DNA of 64,000 nucleotides, from assembly GCF_033366695.1 (NCBI RefSeq), contig NZ_JAOBTQ010000001.1, positions 7,750,001-7,814,000 of the forward strand, written 5' to 3'. The first letter of the stretch is position 1; every line of letters begins with the position of its first letter. Position numbers and translations under genes: made by a program. Source of the stretch: Streptomyces sp. SCL15-4 (GTDB lineage Bacteria > Actinomycetota > Actinomycetes > Streptomycetales > Streptomycetaceae). The notes beneath the pieces were generated by a model. The model was not told the DNA's origin, did not search any database, and worked only from the letters and a program-made list of their open reading frames with translations. Below, piece after piece: positions 15,957 to 48,089 of the stretch.

Positions 15957-17215
15957 CCGCCACCGAACCGGCCGGGCACACCCGCCGCGTGACCGCCGCC
16001 GAACTGGCCGAGCGCTTCGGCACCCCGGCCTACGTCTACGACCTGGACCGGGTGGCGGCGGCCCGCGACGACCTGTTCGCCGCGCTGCCCGACGAGGTCG
16101 AGGTGTTCTACGCCGCCAAGGCCAACCCCCACCCCGAACTGCTGCGCGAGCTGCGCACCGGCGGCTGCCGCGCCGAGATCAGCTCCGTCGGCGAACTCGA
16201 CGCCGTGCTGCGCGCCGGGTTCACCGGCGACCGCGTCCTGTTCACCGGACCCGGCAAGACCACCGGGGAACTGACCGAGGCCCTGACCCGGGGCGTGCGG
16301 CTGTTCTCCGCCGAGTCCCACGGCGACCTGCGCCGCATCGGCGAGACGGCGCTCGGGCTGGGCCTGACCGCCGACTGCCTGCTCCGCGTCAACAACGCCA
16401 CCGGCGCCGCGGCCACCGGCATCCGCATGACCGGCGTGCCCTCGCAGTTCGGCTTCGACAGCGAGACCCTGCCCGACCTCGCCGCCGAACTGCGCGAGAT
16501 TCCCGGCACCCGCGTCGCCGGCCTGCACTTCTTCCCGCTGAGCAACGCCAAGGACGAGGCGAGCCTGATCGCCGAGTTCCGGCACACCATCGCCACCGCC
16601 GCAGCCCTCCAGCGGGCCCTCGGCGTCACCTTCCGCTTCCTCGACATCGGCGGCGGATTCGCCGCTCCCTACGCCGTCCAGGGCACCCGGCCCGTCTACG
16701 GCGAGCTGCGCGACGCCCTCGCCCGGACGCTGGACGAGCACTTCCCCGGCTGGCGCTCCGGCGCCCCCCGGATCGCCTGCGAGTCGGGCCGCTACCTGGT
16801 CGCCGACAGCGGCACCCTGCTCACCTCCGTCGTCAACGTCAAGGACAGCCGCGACCACCGCTACCTCGTCCTCGACGCCGGCATCAACACCTTCGGCGGC
16901 ATGTCCGGCCTCGGCCGCATCCTGCCCGTGTCCGTCGAACCCCACGAGTCCGTGGGCGCCGACGGCACCCCGGCGAGCCTGGCCGGCCCGCTGTGCACGC
17001 CGGGCGACCTGCTCGGCCGGAACGTCCCGCTGCCCGCGCTCACCCCGGGCGACCTGCTCACCGTCCCCAACGCCGGCGCCTACGGCCCCACGGCCAGCCT
17101 GCTGATGTTCCTCGGCCGGCCCGCGCCCGCCGAGATCGTCGTACGCGGCGACGACCTCGTGTCCGTCTCCCGCATCGAGCACACCCGCACCTACGACCAC
17201 GGACAGGCCCTGTGA
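15953..17215 (+). CDS. PLP-dependent decarboxylase (VinO-like)
   Basis: This 420-residue fold-III (alanine racemase/DAP decarboxylase type) enzyme has the PLP lysine Lys56 in Y-A-A-K-A-N-P-H, the glycine-rich phosphate site D-I-G-G-G-F and the C-terminal E-S-G-R-Y motif. In the vicenistatin pathway VinO decarboxylates 3-methylaspartyl-ACP to 3-amino-2-methylpropionyl-ACP, so the substrate is probably carrier-bound. AAGGA lies 8 nt before the GTG start, which overlaps the preceding stop by 4 nt. Its stop overlaps the mutase gene by 1 nt. Confidence 0.88.
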   Translation: MTATEPAGHTRRVTAAELAERFGTPAYVYDLDRVAAARDDLFAALPDEVEVFYAAKANPHPELLRELRTGGCRAEISSVGELDAVLRAGFTGDRVLFTGPGKTTGELTEALTRGVRLFSAESHGDLRRIGETALGLGLTADCLLRVNNATGAAATGIRMTGVPSQFGFDSETLPDLAAELREIPGTRVAGLHFFPLSNAKDEASLIAEFRHTIATAAALQRALGVTFRFLDIGGGFAAPYAVQGTRPVYGELRDALARTLDEHFPGWRSGAPRIACESGRYLVADSGTLLTSVVNVKDSRDHRYLVLDAGINTFGGMSGLGRILPVSVEPHESVGADGTPASLAGPLCTPGDLLGRNVPLPALTPGDLLTVPNAGAYGPTASLLMFLGRPAPAEIVVRGDDLVSVSRIEHTRTYDHGQAL

Positions 17216-17667
17216 TGAGCCCCTTCCCGACCACCCCCGACCCCGGCGCCCGGCCCGTGCTGGTGGCCGGCGGCATCTCCGACTCCCACACCTGGAACCT
17301 CGTCTACCTCCAGCTCCTGCTGGAGGAGCACGGGCACCGCGTGGTCAACCTCGGCCCCTGCGTCCCCGAGGACCTGCTCATCGCCGAGGCCCTCGCGCAC
17401 CGCCCCGTGCTCATCGTGGTCAGCAGCGTCAACGGCCACGGCTACCACGACGGCATGCGGACCGTCACCCGGCTGCGCGAACACCCCGCCCTCGCCACCG
17501 TGCCCGCCGTCATCGGCGGCAAGCTCGGCATCGCCGGGCCCTCGGGCGCCGAGGAGGTGGCCGCGCTGCGCGCCGCCGGGTACGACGCGGTGTTCGACGA
17601 CAGCGCCGAGGGCGTCGCCGCCTTCCGGCGGATGCTCGGCGAGCTGCCGCAGCGGGCCCTGGTGTGA
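17215..17667 (+). CDS. glmS: Glutamate (methylaspartate) mutase, small B12-binding subunit
   Basis: The 150-residue protein is the cobalamin-binding subunit. Asp23 and His25 (S-D-S-H-T-W-N) form the D-x-H part of the B12 motif with His25 as cobalt ligand; V-S-S-V-N-G and I-G-G-K-L-G complete it. The glycine that usually ends D-x-H-x-x-G is Asn28. With the large subunit it interconverts L-glutamate and 3-methylaspartate, the starter precursor. It is coupled upstream by TGATG and downstream by GTGA. This glmS is the mutase sigma subunit, not the glucosamine synthase of the same name. Confidence 0.9.
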   Translation: MSPFPTTPDPGARPVLVAGGISDSHTWNLVYLQLLLEEHGHRVVNLGPCVPEDLLIAEALAHRPVLIVVSSVNGHGYHDGMRTVTRLREHPALATVPAVIGGKLGIAGPSGAEEVAALRAAGYDAVFDDSAEGVAAFRRMLGELPQRALV

Positions 17668-18944
17668 CCGGCGGCGGGTTCGGCGCGTTCGTGCGCCGGG
17701 CTCACGACGCCGGCCACCTGGTGGTGCAGCCCCGGATGGGGATGAGCAGCCCGCGCCGGATGCGGGCCGGGCTGCTCGCCACCCGCGACGCGCGGGCGAC
17801 CACCGTCGGCACCATCACCCTGGACAGCTACACCCGGGTCGGTGATCTGGAGTCGGCGCGCCTGGCGGTCCTGGAGGGCGTGGCCCTCAACGGCTACCCG
17901 ATCGTGAGCCACGACGCGGCCACCACCGCTGGCGTCCTCGACGACATCCACGGACCCGGCTTCCCGGTCCAGGTCCGGCACGGCTCCGCCGCGCCGCAGG
18001 ACATCTTCCGGGCGCTGACCGCCGTGGGGCTGGACGCCTCCGAGGGCGGCCCGGTCTCCTACTGCCTGCCCTACGGCCGGGTCCCGCTGCGCGCGTCCGT
18101 CGCCCACTGGGCCGCCGCCTGCGAACTGCTCGCCGCCCACCGGGAGCCGGGCACCGAACCGCACCTGGAGACCTTCGGCGGCTGCGTCCTCGGCCAGCTG
18201 TGCCCGCCCAGCCTGCTCGTCGCCGTCAGCGTGCTGGAGGCGCTGTTCTTCCACCGGCACGGCATCCGCAGCATTTCCGTCAGTTACGCCCAGCAGACCC
18301 ATCCCGGCCAGGACGCCGAAGCGGTGGCCGCGCTGCGCCGCCTGTGCGCGGAGCATCTGCCGGACACCGAATGGCATGTCGTCGTCTACGCCTACATGGG
18401 GCTGTATCCGGAAACGGAACAGGGCGCCTACCGGCTGCTCGGAAAAGCGGCCGAACTCGCCGTCGCCAGCGGCTCGGAACGGCTCATCGTGAAAACCGTC
18501 GCGGAATCCCGCCGCATTCCCACGGTGGCCGAGAACGTCGCCGCCCTGGAATACGCCGCCGAGGTCGCCGCCCGCACCCCGCGCGCCCCGCTGGACGCCA
18601 CCGGCACCCAGACCTACGCCGAGGCGTCCGCCCTGGTGAACGCCGTACTGGGGCTGGACGACGACCTCGGTACGGCCCTGCTGACGGCGTTCGCCGAGGG
18701 ACTGCTCGACGTGCCCTACTGCCTGCATCCGGACAACGCCGGATTCAGCCGGAGTCATATCGCCGCGGACGGCCGGCTGGCCTGGACCGACGTCGGCAGG
18801 ATGCCGCTGACCGGCATCGCCGACGTACGCCCGGCCCGCGCCGTCACCGCCGCGGAACTGCTCGATTCCCTGTCATACGTACGCCGTTCGTTCGACGGAC
18901 ACGCTCCCGGGAACATCCGGGCCGTCGAATCCGCCCACCCCTAG
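17664..18944 (+). CDS. glmE: Glutamate (methylaspartate) mutase, large subunit
   Basis: The 426-residue catalytic epsilon subunit carries the substrate-binding barrel. Recognisable parts are Q-P-R-M-G-M near residue 25, T-L-D-S-Y-T-R-V (a family signature) near 52, V-R-H-G-S-A near 110 and the T-F-G-G-C-V-L-G-Q-L-C-P-P-S block near 170. It is somewhat shorter than clostridial GlmE, as seen in secondary-metabolite versions. The last gene of the coupled starter operon, it supplies 3-methylaspartate. Its stop codon lies inside the PKS promoter's heptamer. Confidence 0.9.
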   Translation: MTGGGFGAFVRRAHDAGHLVVQPRMGMSSPRRMRAGLLATRDARATTVGTITLDSYTRVGDLESARLAVLEGVALNGYPIVSHDAATTAGVLDDIHGPGFPVQVRHGSAAPQDIFRALTAVGLDASEGGPVSYCLPYGRVPLRASVAHWAAACELLAAHREPGTEPHLETFGGCVLGQLCPPSLLVAVSVLEALFFHRHGIRSISVSYAQQTHPGQDAEAVAALRRLCAEHLPDTEWHVVVYAYMGLYPETEQGAYRLLGKAAELAVASGSERLIVKTVAESRRIPTVAENVAALEYAAEVAARTPRAPLDATGTQTYAEASALVNAVLGLDDDLGTALLTAFAEGLLDVPYCLHPDNAGFSRSHIAADGRLAWTDVGRMPLTGIADVRPARAVTAAELLDSLSYVRRSFDGHAPGNIRAVESAHP

Positions 18945-18986
18945 GGGTGGTTAAGGGTGTGGCCTTTCGAGGGCCGTCACTACGGT
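18941..18986 (+). promoter_or_regulatory. Cluster promoter P4 (PKS operon)
   Basis: CTAGGGG (18941-18947), TGG, TTAAGGG (18951-18957), then 23 nt to TACGGT (18981-18986). The first heptamer overlaps the TAG stop of glmE (18942-18944). The start point would be near 18993, leaving a leader of only about 17 nt that still contains the GGTGAGG ribosome site. Confidence 0.7.
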
Positions 18987-19009
18987 GTGGAAAAAGGTGA
19001 GGAAAACCG

Positions 19010-29734
<10,725 letters not shown>

Positions 29735-29844
29735 CCCCACCCGGTGCCGGACGACGCGCCGCGTCCGGCACCGGGCCATCCGCACCCGGCGCACCCGCCA
29801 CCGCGTCACCAGCGCCGCCGAGCCAGCAGGGAGCGACACCGACC

Positions 29845-40365
<10,521 letters not shown>

Positions 40366-40377
40366 CCGTGCGGCGCA

Positions 40378-40422
40378 CGGCACGCGGCCCCGCCGGAGAC
40401 CTCCCGGTGGGGCCGTGTGCCG
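40378..40422. terminator. Bidirectional terminator between PKS2 and LAL regulator
   Basis: A stem of about 19 bp (40378-40396 with 40404-40422), with two G-T wobbles and a 7-nt loop, lies in the 89-bp gap between the convergent PKS2 and regulator genes. Confidence 0.75.
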
Positions 40423-40454
40423 CGCTTCTCCTCGGGCCGGGCGCCGCGGGCCGC

Positions 40455-43250
40455 TCAGCCCGCCGAGGTGTGGGTGCCGGCCCAGCGGTCCGACAGCTTG
40501 GGGATGCGGTGCTCCAGCATCTTCGACGGCAGCTCCGCCCGGCTGGCCACCTGGAGCTTGCGGTAGACCCGGGTGAGGTGCTGCTCCACCGTGCTGATGG
40601 TGACGTGCAGCCGGGCGCTGATCTCCCGGTTGGTGTAGCCGAGCGCGGCCAGCCCGGCGACCCGGCACTCGGCGTCGCTGAGGATGGCCGGGCCGTCCTC
40701 GGACTCGGCGGCCTCGGGCCGTACGGGGTCCTCCAGCAGGTGCGCGTCGACCGGCGACTCGATCCGGCAGGCCTCGGCCTCCCGGGCGGCCCGCCGGGCC
40801 ACCAGCCGGGCCCGGGCGTACTCGCCGAGTTCGTAGTGCGCGGCGGACAGGTCGGCGTACGCCTGCGCCAGCGCGTAGCGGTCGCCGGACGTCTTGAGCA
40901 GGTCGATCGTCTCGCGCAGCAGCGAGGCCCGGCGGTGCGGCTTGCTGGTCGCGGCCAGCAGCCGCAGGGCCGTGGCCCGGGCCCGGGAGCTGTACCCGCC
41001 CGGCAGCCGCAACTGCTCCTCGGCCCACTCGCGGGCCGTACGGGCCTTGCCGATCCGCAGATTGGCCAGGGCCAGGTCGGACCGCCAGGGGATGCCCTTC
41101 TGCAGGCTGGGATTGCCCTCGCGGAGCAGCCGGCCGCAGGTCTCGAAGTCGCCCAGGGCCGCGAACGGCCGGTCGGTGGCGAGGTAGTGGTGGCCGCGGG
41201 CCCGCAGGTACTGGATGCCGAACACGGTGCGGAACATGGGTTCCGGTACATCGTGCTTGAGCAGTTCCTCGGCCTCGGCGTGGGAGCCGGTGGCGGTGTG
41301 CGCCGAGATGGCCGTCGACAGCGGCAGGCCGATCAGCACCCCCCAGCTCTGCGCGCCCAGGATGCCGAGCGCGTCGAGCGCGCCGCGCGACGCGGCGGTC
41401 ACGTCCCCTTGGAGCAGGGCTATCTCGGCCCGGATGGAGCCGAGCAATGCCTGCCAGGTCGTCGCCCCGCGCTCCGCGGCGCACTCCAGCAGCCCGTCAC
41501 AGGCCTCGGCGGCGATCGCGGGCCGGTCCGCGTGGGCGATCGCCAGCAGCGACATCGCCACCAGTTCGAGGTTGAGGTGGTCCAGCTGGTGTCCCTGCAG
41601 GGCCTGCGCGACGGCCGCCGCGGACTCGTCGGTGGCCTCGCCGCCGACGAGCGCCGCCACCCGCGCGGCCAGTCCGCCGCCGTCGGCGCGCACCGGGCGG
41701 GGACGCGGGACGGGGCCGGCGGCCGGTGCGGCCTTGCCGGGCAGCGCCACGCCGTAGAACCACTGCCGCACGAACTCCACCTCCGCGACGATCTGCGCGT
41801 CGGCGGACGACTGGGCGTGCACGAGCGTGGCCACGGCCTTGGCCGCCAGCTCGGTGTCGCCCCGCCACAGCAGATACCGCAGGACGGTGGCGGTGTCCCG
41901 CATGCTCAGCCCGCCGTCCAGCGCGACGTCGCGCAGCGGCTCCAGATGGGGGCCGGCCGCCGCCGGGTTGGTACGCCACTGGGCGCGGGCCAGGGCCACG
42001 GACAGCGCGTGGCGTTCGCCTTCGTCGGCGCAGACGCGCAGGACCATGCCGAGGTAGTCGGTGCAGCGCTCCACGTCGTCGGCGGCCAGCGCCTGTTCCG
42101 CGGCGGCGCGCAGCACGCCCGCGCCCCAGCGCGCCGGGACCAGGCCGGCGGCGTGCAGATGCCGTGCCACCTCGACGGCGGGAGCGCCGGAACGATACAG
42201 CAGGTGAGCGATCCGGCCGTGCAGCTCGGTGCGGGCGGTGGGATCCATGTCCTCCAGGACGGCCGCGGCGGCGGTGGGGTGCCGGAAGGCGTGACCGTCC
42301 AGCAGCCCGGAGGAGTTGAGGACGGCGACGGCCTCCTGGGCGCCGGCGGGCGTGGTGCCGGCCGGCTCCGCGACGGAGACGGTCTGCGCGAGGGTGCCGA
42401 GCGCCGCCAGGACCCGGGCGACGCGGACCTGGGCGGCCCCGCCGCGGTGCAGCAGGGACAGCACGGCCTGGCGGTAGGCGGCGCCGGCCACGGGCGGGCC
42501 GATCTCGGGGCCGAGGCCGGCGCTGTCGTCCAGCAGGGCGTGGATGAGCAAGGGGCTGCCGGCGGTGGCCCGGTGGTAGGCGCCGCACACGAGGTCCGGC
42601 AGGGCCCGGCCGGCCTGGGCGGCGAGCAGTTCGCCGACGCTCGCCTCCGACAGCGGCGCCAGCCGCACCCGTTGATGCGGCTGGCGCAGCAGCTCGGTGT
42701 GCGCGTCCGAGCGGGCCGCGCCGAAGTGCCCGGAGGTCGCGCACACCACGAGCACCCGCCGGGAGCGGCTGCGGCGCAGCAGATGGAGGAGAGTCGTCAG
42801 CGACTCGGCATCCATGGCGTGGGCGTCGTCCACGGCGATGACCAGGGGACGTTCGCCGGGGACGAGGCTCAGCAGGGCCTCGGTCCCCTCGGCCGCCCGG
42901 AGCACGGAGGGCGCGGACGGAGTGCGGGATCCGGGTTCCCGGGGACGGCCGTCCGCCGCCGGCGGGCGCGCGGCCGGGAGGGCGTGGTGTGCTAACGCGT
43001 TCTCCGCCTCGGCGTTGCCGAGTAATTGCCCGACCAGGCTCATCGGCTGACGTCGTTCCGCCGCGCAGGCCGTACCGGCCAGTATCCGCGCGTCGGCACT
43101 GTTCAGCGTGGCCAGGAATTCGTGCATCAGCTGGGTCTTGCCGGTTCCCGGACCCCCCGTGATGATCACCAGGCGGCCGTTTCCCCGCGTACAGTCGGTG
43201 AATGCCTCGGCCAGGTACAGCAGTTCTCTCGAACGGCCGAAGATGTGCAT
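40455..43250 (-). CDS. LuxR-family transcriptional regulator, LAL type
   Basis: The 931-residue regulator has an N-terminal ATPase (Walker A G-G-P-G-T-G-K-T at about 32-39, Walker B-like V-I-A-V-D-D near 130), a long repeat-rich middle, and a C-terminal LuxR helix-turn-helix (G-Y-T-N-R-E-I-S-A-R-L-H-V-T). LAL proteins are pathway-specific activators of macrolide and polyene clusters. ATG 43250 is chosen because GGGGAGAGG lies 5 nt upstream. Codons 76 and 86 are both TTA (43023-43025 and 42993-42995), making translation bldA-dependent. It is the natural candidate to bind the tandem heptamers at the four cluster promoters; its own upstream region shows none. Confidence 0.9.
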   Translation of the reverse strand: MHIFGRSRELLYLAEAFTDCTRGNGRLVIITGGPGTGKTQLMHEFLATLNSADARILAGTACAAERRQPMSLVGQLLGNAEAENALAHHALPAARPPAADGRPREPGSRTPSAPSVLRAAEGTEALLSLVPGERPLVIAVDDAHAMDAESLTTLLHLLRRSRSRRVLVVCATSGHFGAARSDAHTELLRQPHQRVRLAPLSEASVGELLAAQAGRALPDLVCGAYHRATAGSPLLIHALLDDSAGLGPEIGPPVAGAAYRQAVLSLLHRGGAAQVRVARVLAALGTLAQTVSVAEPAGTTPAGAQEAVAVLNSSGLLDGHAFRHPTAAAAVLEDMDPTARTELHGRIAHLLYRSGAPAVEVARHLHAAGLVPARWGAGVLRAAAEQALAADDVERCTDYLGMVLRVCADEGERHALSVALARAQWRTNPAAAGPHLEPLRDVALDGGLSMRDTATVLRYLLWRGDTELAAKAVATLVHAQSSADAQIVAEVEFVRQWFYGVALPGKAAPAAGPVPRPRPVRADGGGLAARVAALVGGEATDESAAAVAQALQGHQLDHLNLELVAMSLLAIAHADRPAIAAEACDGLLECAAERGATTWQALLGSIRAEIALLQGDVTAASRGALDALGILGAQSWGVLIGLPLSTAISAHTATGSHAEAEELLKHDVPEPMFRTVFGIQYLRARGHHYLATDRPFAALGDFETCGRLLREGNPSLQKGIPWRSDLALANLRIGKARTAREWAEEQLRLPGGYSSRARATALRLLAATSKPHRRASLLRETIDLLKTSGDRYALAQAYADLSAAHYELGEYARARLVARRAAREAEACRIESPVDAHLLEDPVRPEAAESEDGPAILSDAECRVAGLAALGYTNREISARLHVTISTVEQHLTRVYRKLQVASRAELPSKMLEHRIPKLSDRWAGTHTSAG

Positions 43251-43514
43251 CGTGCCTCTCCCCATGGATTCTTTATGCCGAACCGGATCGTGCTCCGCTT
43301 TCCGCGTGATGGGTGATGGCGGGGTGTCACGCGACGGTGCGTGGAGAGTTCACAAGGGCGGCGACGGCGCCGCAAAGGCGGCGCGCCGAACCCGCCCGGT
43401 CCCTGGCGGACGACTGCTGGCCGGCGGCACGAGCGCGTGGCCGCCGGTGTGGTCCCTGCCTGCATCGCGAGAGGCGTTGCATCCTCTGGTCTCCCGTAGG
43501 TGCCGCGTACTGTC

Positions 43515-43567
43515 GACACCCCGAATCGGTTCCAGCCAACAATTGGCTGGAACCGATTCGGGGTGTC
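43515..43567. repeat. 25-bp perfect inverted repeat with 3-nt spacer
   Basis: The arms 43515-43539 and 43543-43567 are exact reverse complements around CAA. It lies upstream of both divergent genes, about 265 nt before the LAL start and 550 nt before the kdp genes, so it is not at the end of any annotated transcript. It could be a large operator, a cruciform, the terminator of an unseen small RNA, or a mobile-element remnant. Confidence 0.7.
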
Positions 43568-43988
43568 CACGGCTTTGCTGGTCGAATCCTGAATTAAAGA
43601 TTACGAACACATAGCAGATCGAAACGCTATCTGTCCAGACCAACGTTGTCAACTGTCGTCATGTATCGGTCAGTTGTCGTTGTGCGAGGTCTCCTGCCTA
43701 CTGGCCGGACGGTCCGTCGAGGCATCGTTTTACGGGCAGTTCATTTACCGGATGGTTAATGAAAGGAGCCGGGCAGGATCAATCGTGAGATCGGTCACGC
43801 GAAAGGCGCCATGGCTGCCCGTTCGGGCATCGGGCCCTGTTGGAGGGCCGGTCGGGGGAGGGCCGAGCCGGTGTACCCGCCGTCCACGCGGCGGGCCCCG
43901 CGATGACCGGGCGCACCGGGCGTATACAGCCGGGCCGGCCGTACGGCGGGGAGGACGTTCACCTCGAACGCCCGGTATCGACCGGCAG

Positions 43989-44038
43989 CCGTAAGAGAAC
44001 CGTCAAAGCCCTGGGTGCTGCCGTAAGAGAGGCGTCAA
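43989..44038 (+). promoter_or_regulatory. Tandem direct repeat upstream of kdp, candidate operator
   Basis: An 18-nt unit beginning CCGTAAGAGA and ending CGTCAA occurs at 43989-44006 and 44021-44038, differing only at two central bases (AC versus GG). The 32-bp period is about three helical turns, as for tandem binding of an OmpR-type regulator such as KdpE. No kdpDE genes are in the window, so this is inference. Confidence 0.5.
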
Positions 44039-44115
44039 CAACGGCCGGATCCGGCCAGAGGGGCGCTTTCCTCGTACACGTCCGTTTCCACCGCACCTCA
44101 CTCCAGGAGTTCGCG

Positions 44116-44199
44116 ATGGCCGACCTGGCCTTCGTCGTCACCGTGCTCGCCGGCTTCGCGCTGGTGGCCCTCGTCGCCAAGGGGGTGACGAAGCTGTGA
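44116..44199 (+). CDS. Tiny single-pass membrane peptide upstream of kdpF
   Basis: The 27-residue peptide (starts M-A-D-L-A-F-V-V-T, ends V-T-K-L) is almost one hydrophobic helix with a basic C-terminal end. AGGAG lies 6 nt before the ATG, and its stop overlaps kdpF's GTG by 4 nt (GTGA), good evidence that it is translated. It may stabilise the Kdp complex as KdpF does; I know no assigned function. Confidence 0.6.
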   Translation: MADLAFVVTVLAGFALVALVAKGVTKL

Positions 44200-44285
44200 C
44201 CGCCGAGAACGTCGTCGGCCTGATCGTGGCCGTCGCCCTGCTGGGCTACCTCGTCCTCGCCCTGATCTTCCCGGAGAGGTTCTGA
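44196..44285 (+). CDS. kdpF: KdpF, small Kdp-ATPase subunit
   Basis: The 29-residue peptide starts at GTG and is a single transmembrane helix ending I-F-P-E-R-F, the usual KdpF tail (the family's L-x-x-P-E-x-F/L). KdpF stabilises the KdpABC complex. It is followed by kdpA after 8 nt. Confidence 0.85.
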   Translation: MTAENVVGLIVAVALLGYLVLALIFPERF

Positions 44286-44293
44286 GCGCGCAC

Positions 44294-45951
44294 ATGGGTC
44301 CCGTACTGGCAGGCGTGCTCCAACTGCTCGCCCTCATCGGCGCGCTGGCGCTCGTCCACAACCCGCTCGGCGCCTACATGGCCCGGGTCTACACCTCCCG
44401 GCGCCACCTGCGGGCGGAGCGGTGGATCTACCGGGCCATCGGCGCCGATCCCGACGCCGAGATGACCTGGCCCGCGTATCTGCGCGGTGTGCTGGCGTTC
44501 TCGCTGGCCGGTGTCCTCTTCCTGTATCTGCTCCAGCGGCTCCAGGGCGTCCTGCCCGGCTCGCTCGGCTTCTCCTCGGTGAACCCGGCGCAGTCGTTCA
44601 ACACGGCCGTCTCCTTCGTGACCAACACCAACTGGCAGTCGTACGCCGGCGAGCAGACCATGGGGCACGTCGTGCAGACCGCCGGCCTGGCCGTGCAGAA
44701 CTTCGTGTCGGCCGCCGTGGGCATGGCCGTGGCCGTGGCGCTCGTGCGCGGCTTCGCCCGGTCCCGCTGCGGTGGGCTGGGCAACTTCTGGGCCGACCTG
44801 GTACGCGGCACGCTGCGCGTCCTGATGCCCGTCGCCGCGCTCGCCGCCGTGGTGCTGGTGGCCTCGGGCGTGCTGCAGAACTTCTCCGGCATCCACGAGG
44901 TCGGGCAGTTCACGGGCGGTGGACAGCAGTGGGGCGGCGGCGCGTACGCCTCGCAGGAGGCCATCAAGGAACTCGGCACCAACGGCGGTGGCCTCGCCAA
45001 CGCCAACAGCGCCCACCCCTTCGAGAACCCGACCCCGTTCACGAACCTGCTGGAGATCTTCCTCGTCCTGGTGATCCCCTTCTCGCTGACCCGCACCTTC
45101 GGCGTGCTGGTCGGCAGTGCGAGGCAGGGCTACGCGATCCTCGGCACGATGGCGGCCATCTGGCTGGGCTTCGTCGGGCTCATGATGTGGACCGAGTTCG
45201 CCCACCACGGCCCGGCGCTCCAGGCCGCGGGCGCGGCGATGGAGGGCAAGGAGGTCCGCTTCGGCGTCGGCGGGTCCTCGCTCTTCGCGGTGACGACCAC
45301 GCTCACGTCGACCGGTGCGGTGAACTCCTTCCACTCCTCCTTCACCGGCCTCGGCGGCGGCATCACCCTGCTCGGCATGATGCTGGGCGAGATCGCGCCC
45401 GGCGGTGTCGGCTCCGGTCTGTACGGCATGCTGATCATGGCGGTCATCGCGGTGTTCATCGCCGGCCTGATGGTCGGCCGCACCCCCGAGTACCTGGGCA
45501 AGAAGATCGGCGCCCGGGAGATGAAGCTCGCCGCCTGCCACATCCTCGTCACCCCGGCCCTCGTCCTGGTCCTCACCGCGGCCTCCCTGGCCCTGCCGAC
45601 CCCGCCGCACTCGATGCTCAACCCGGGCGCGCACGGCTTCTCCGAGGTGCTGTACGCGTTCACCTCGGCGTCGAACAACAACGGCTCGGCCTTCGCCGGC
45701 CTGAACGCGAACACCGACTGGTTCAACACGATGACCGGACTCGCGATGCTGCTCGGCCGCTTCCTGCCGATGGTGTTCGTGCTGGCGCTCGCCGGCTCGC
45801 TCGCCGGGCAGCGGCCCGTCCCGGTGACGGCGGGGACCCTGCGCACCGGGAAGCCGCTGTTCACCGGCCTGCTGGCGGGCGCCGTCCTCATCGTCACCGG
45901 TCTCACCTACTTCCCGGCCCTGGCACTGGGCCCGCTCGCGGAGGGCCTGGC

Positions 45952-45955
<4 letters not shown>
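44294..45955 (+). CDS. kdpA: Potassium-transporting ATPase subunit KdpA
   Basis: The 553-residue multi-pass membrane protein is the K+-selective channel-like subunit. It shows the four degenerate selectivity loops, including T-N-T-N-W-Q-S-Y near residue 112, G-T-N-G-G-G near 232 and S-N-N-N-G-S-A-F near 461. Length is normal for the family. Together with KdpB and KdpC it imports K+ at high affinity under K+ limitation. Its stop overlaps the kdpB ATG (ATGA). Confidence 0.95.
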
Positions 45956-48084
<2,129 letters not shown>

Positions 48085-48089
48085 AGGAC

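Larger units (their letters stand above)
43251..44115. other. Long divergent intergenic region (LAL regulator / kdp)
   Basis: These 865 bp hold no convincing gene. GC content drops clearly between about 43560 and 43800, suggesting promoters. A 53-bp near-perfect palindrome (43515-43567) and an 18-nt direct repeat at 32-bp period (43989-44038) stand out. Open frames here lack ribosome sites and known features. Confidence 0.55.

Noticed and set aside
43674..43994. Open frame in the kdp upstream region
   Set aside because: No ribosome site, no family features, and it runs across the direct-repeat element.
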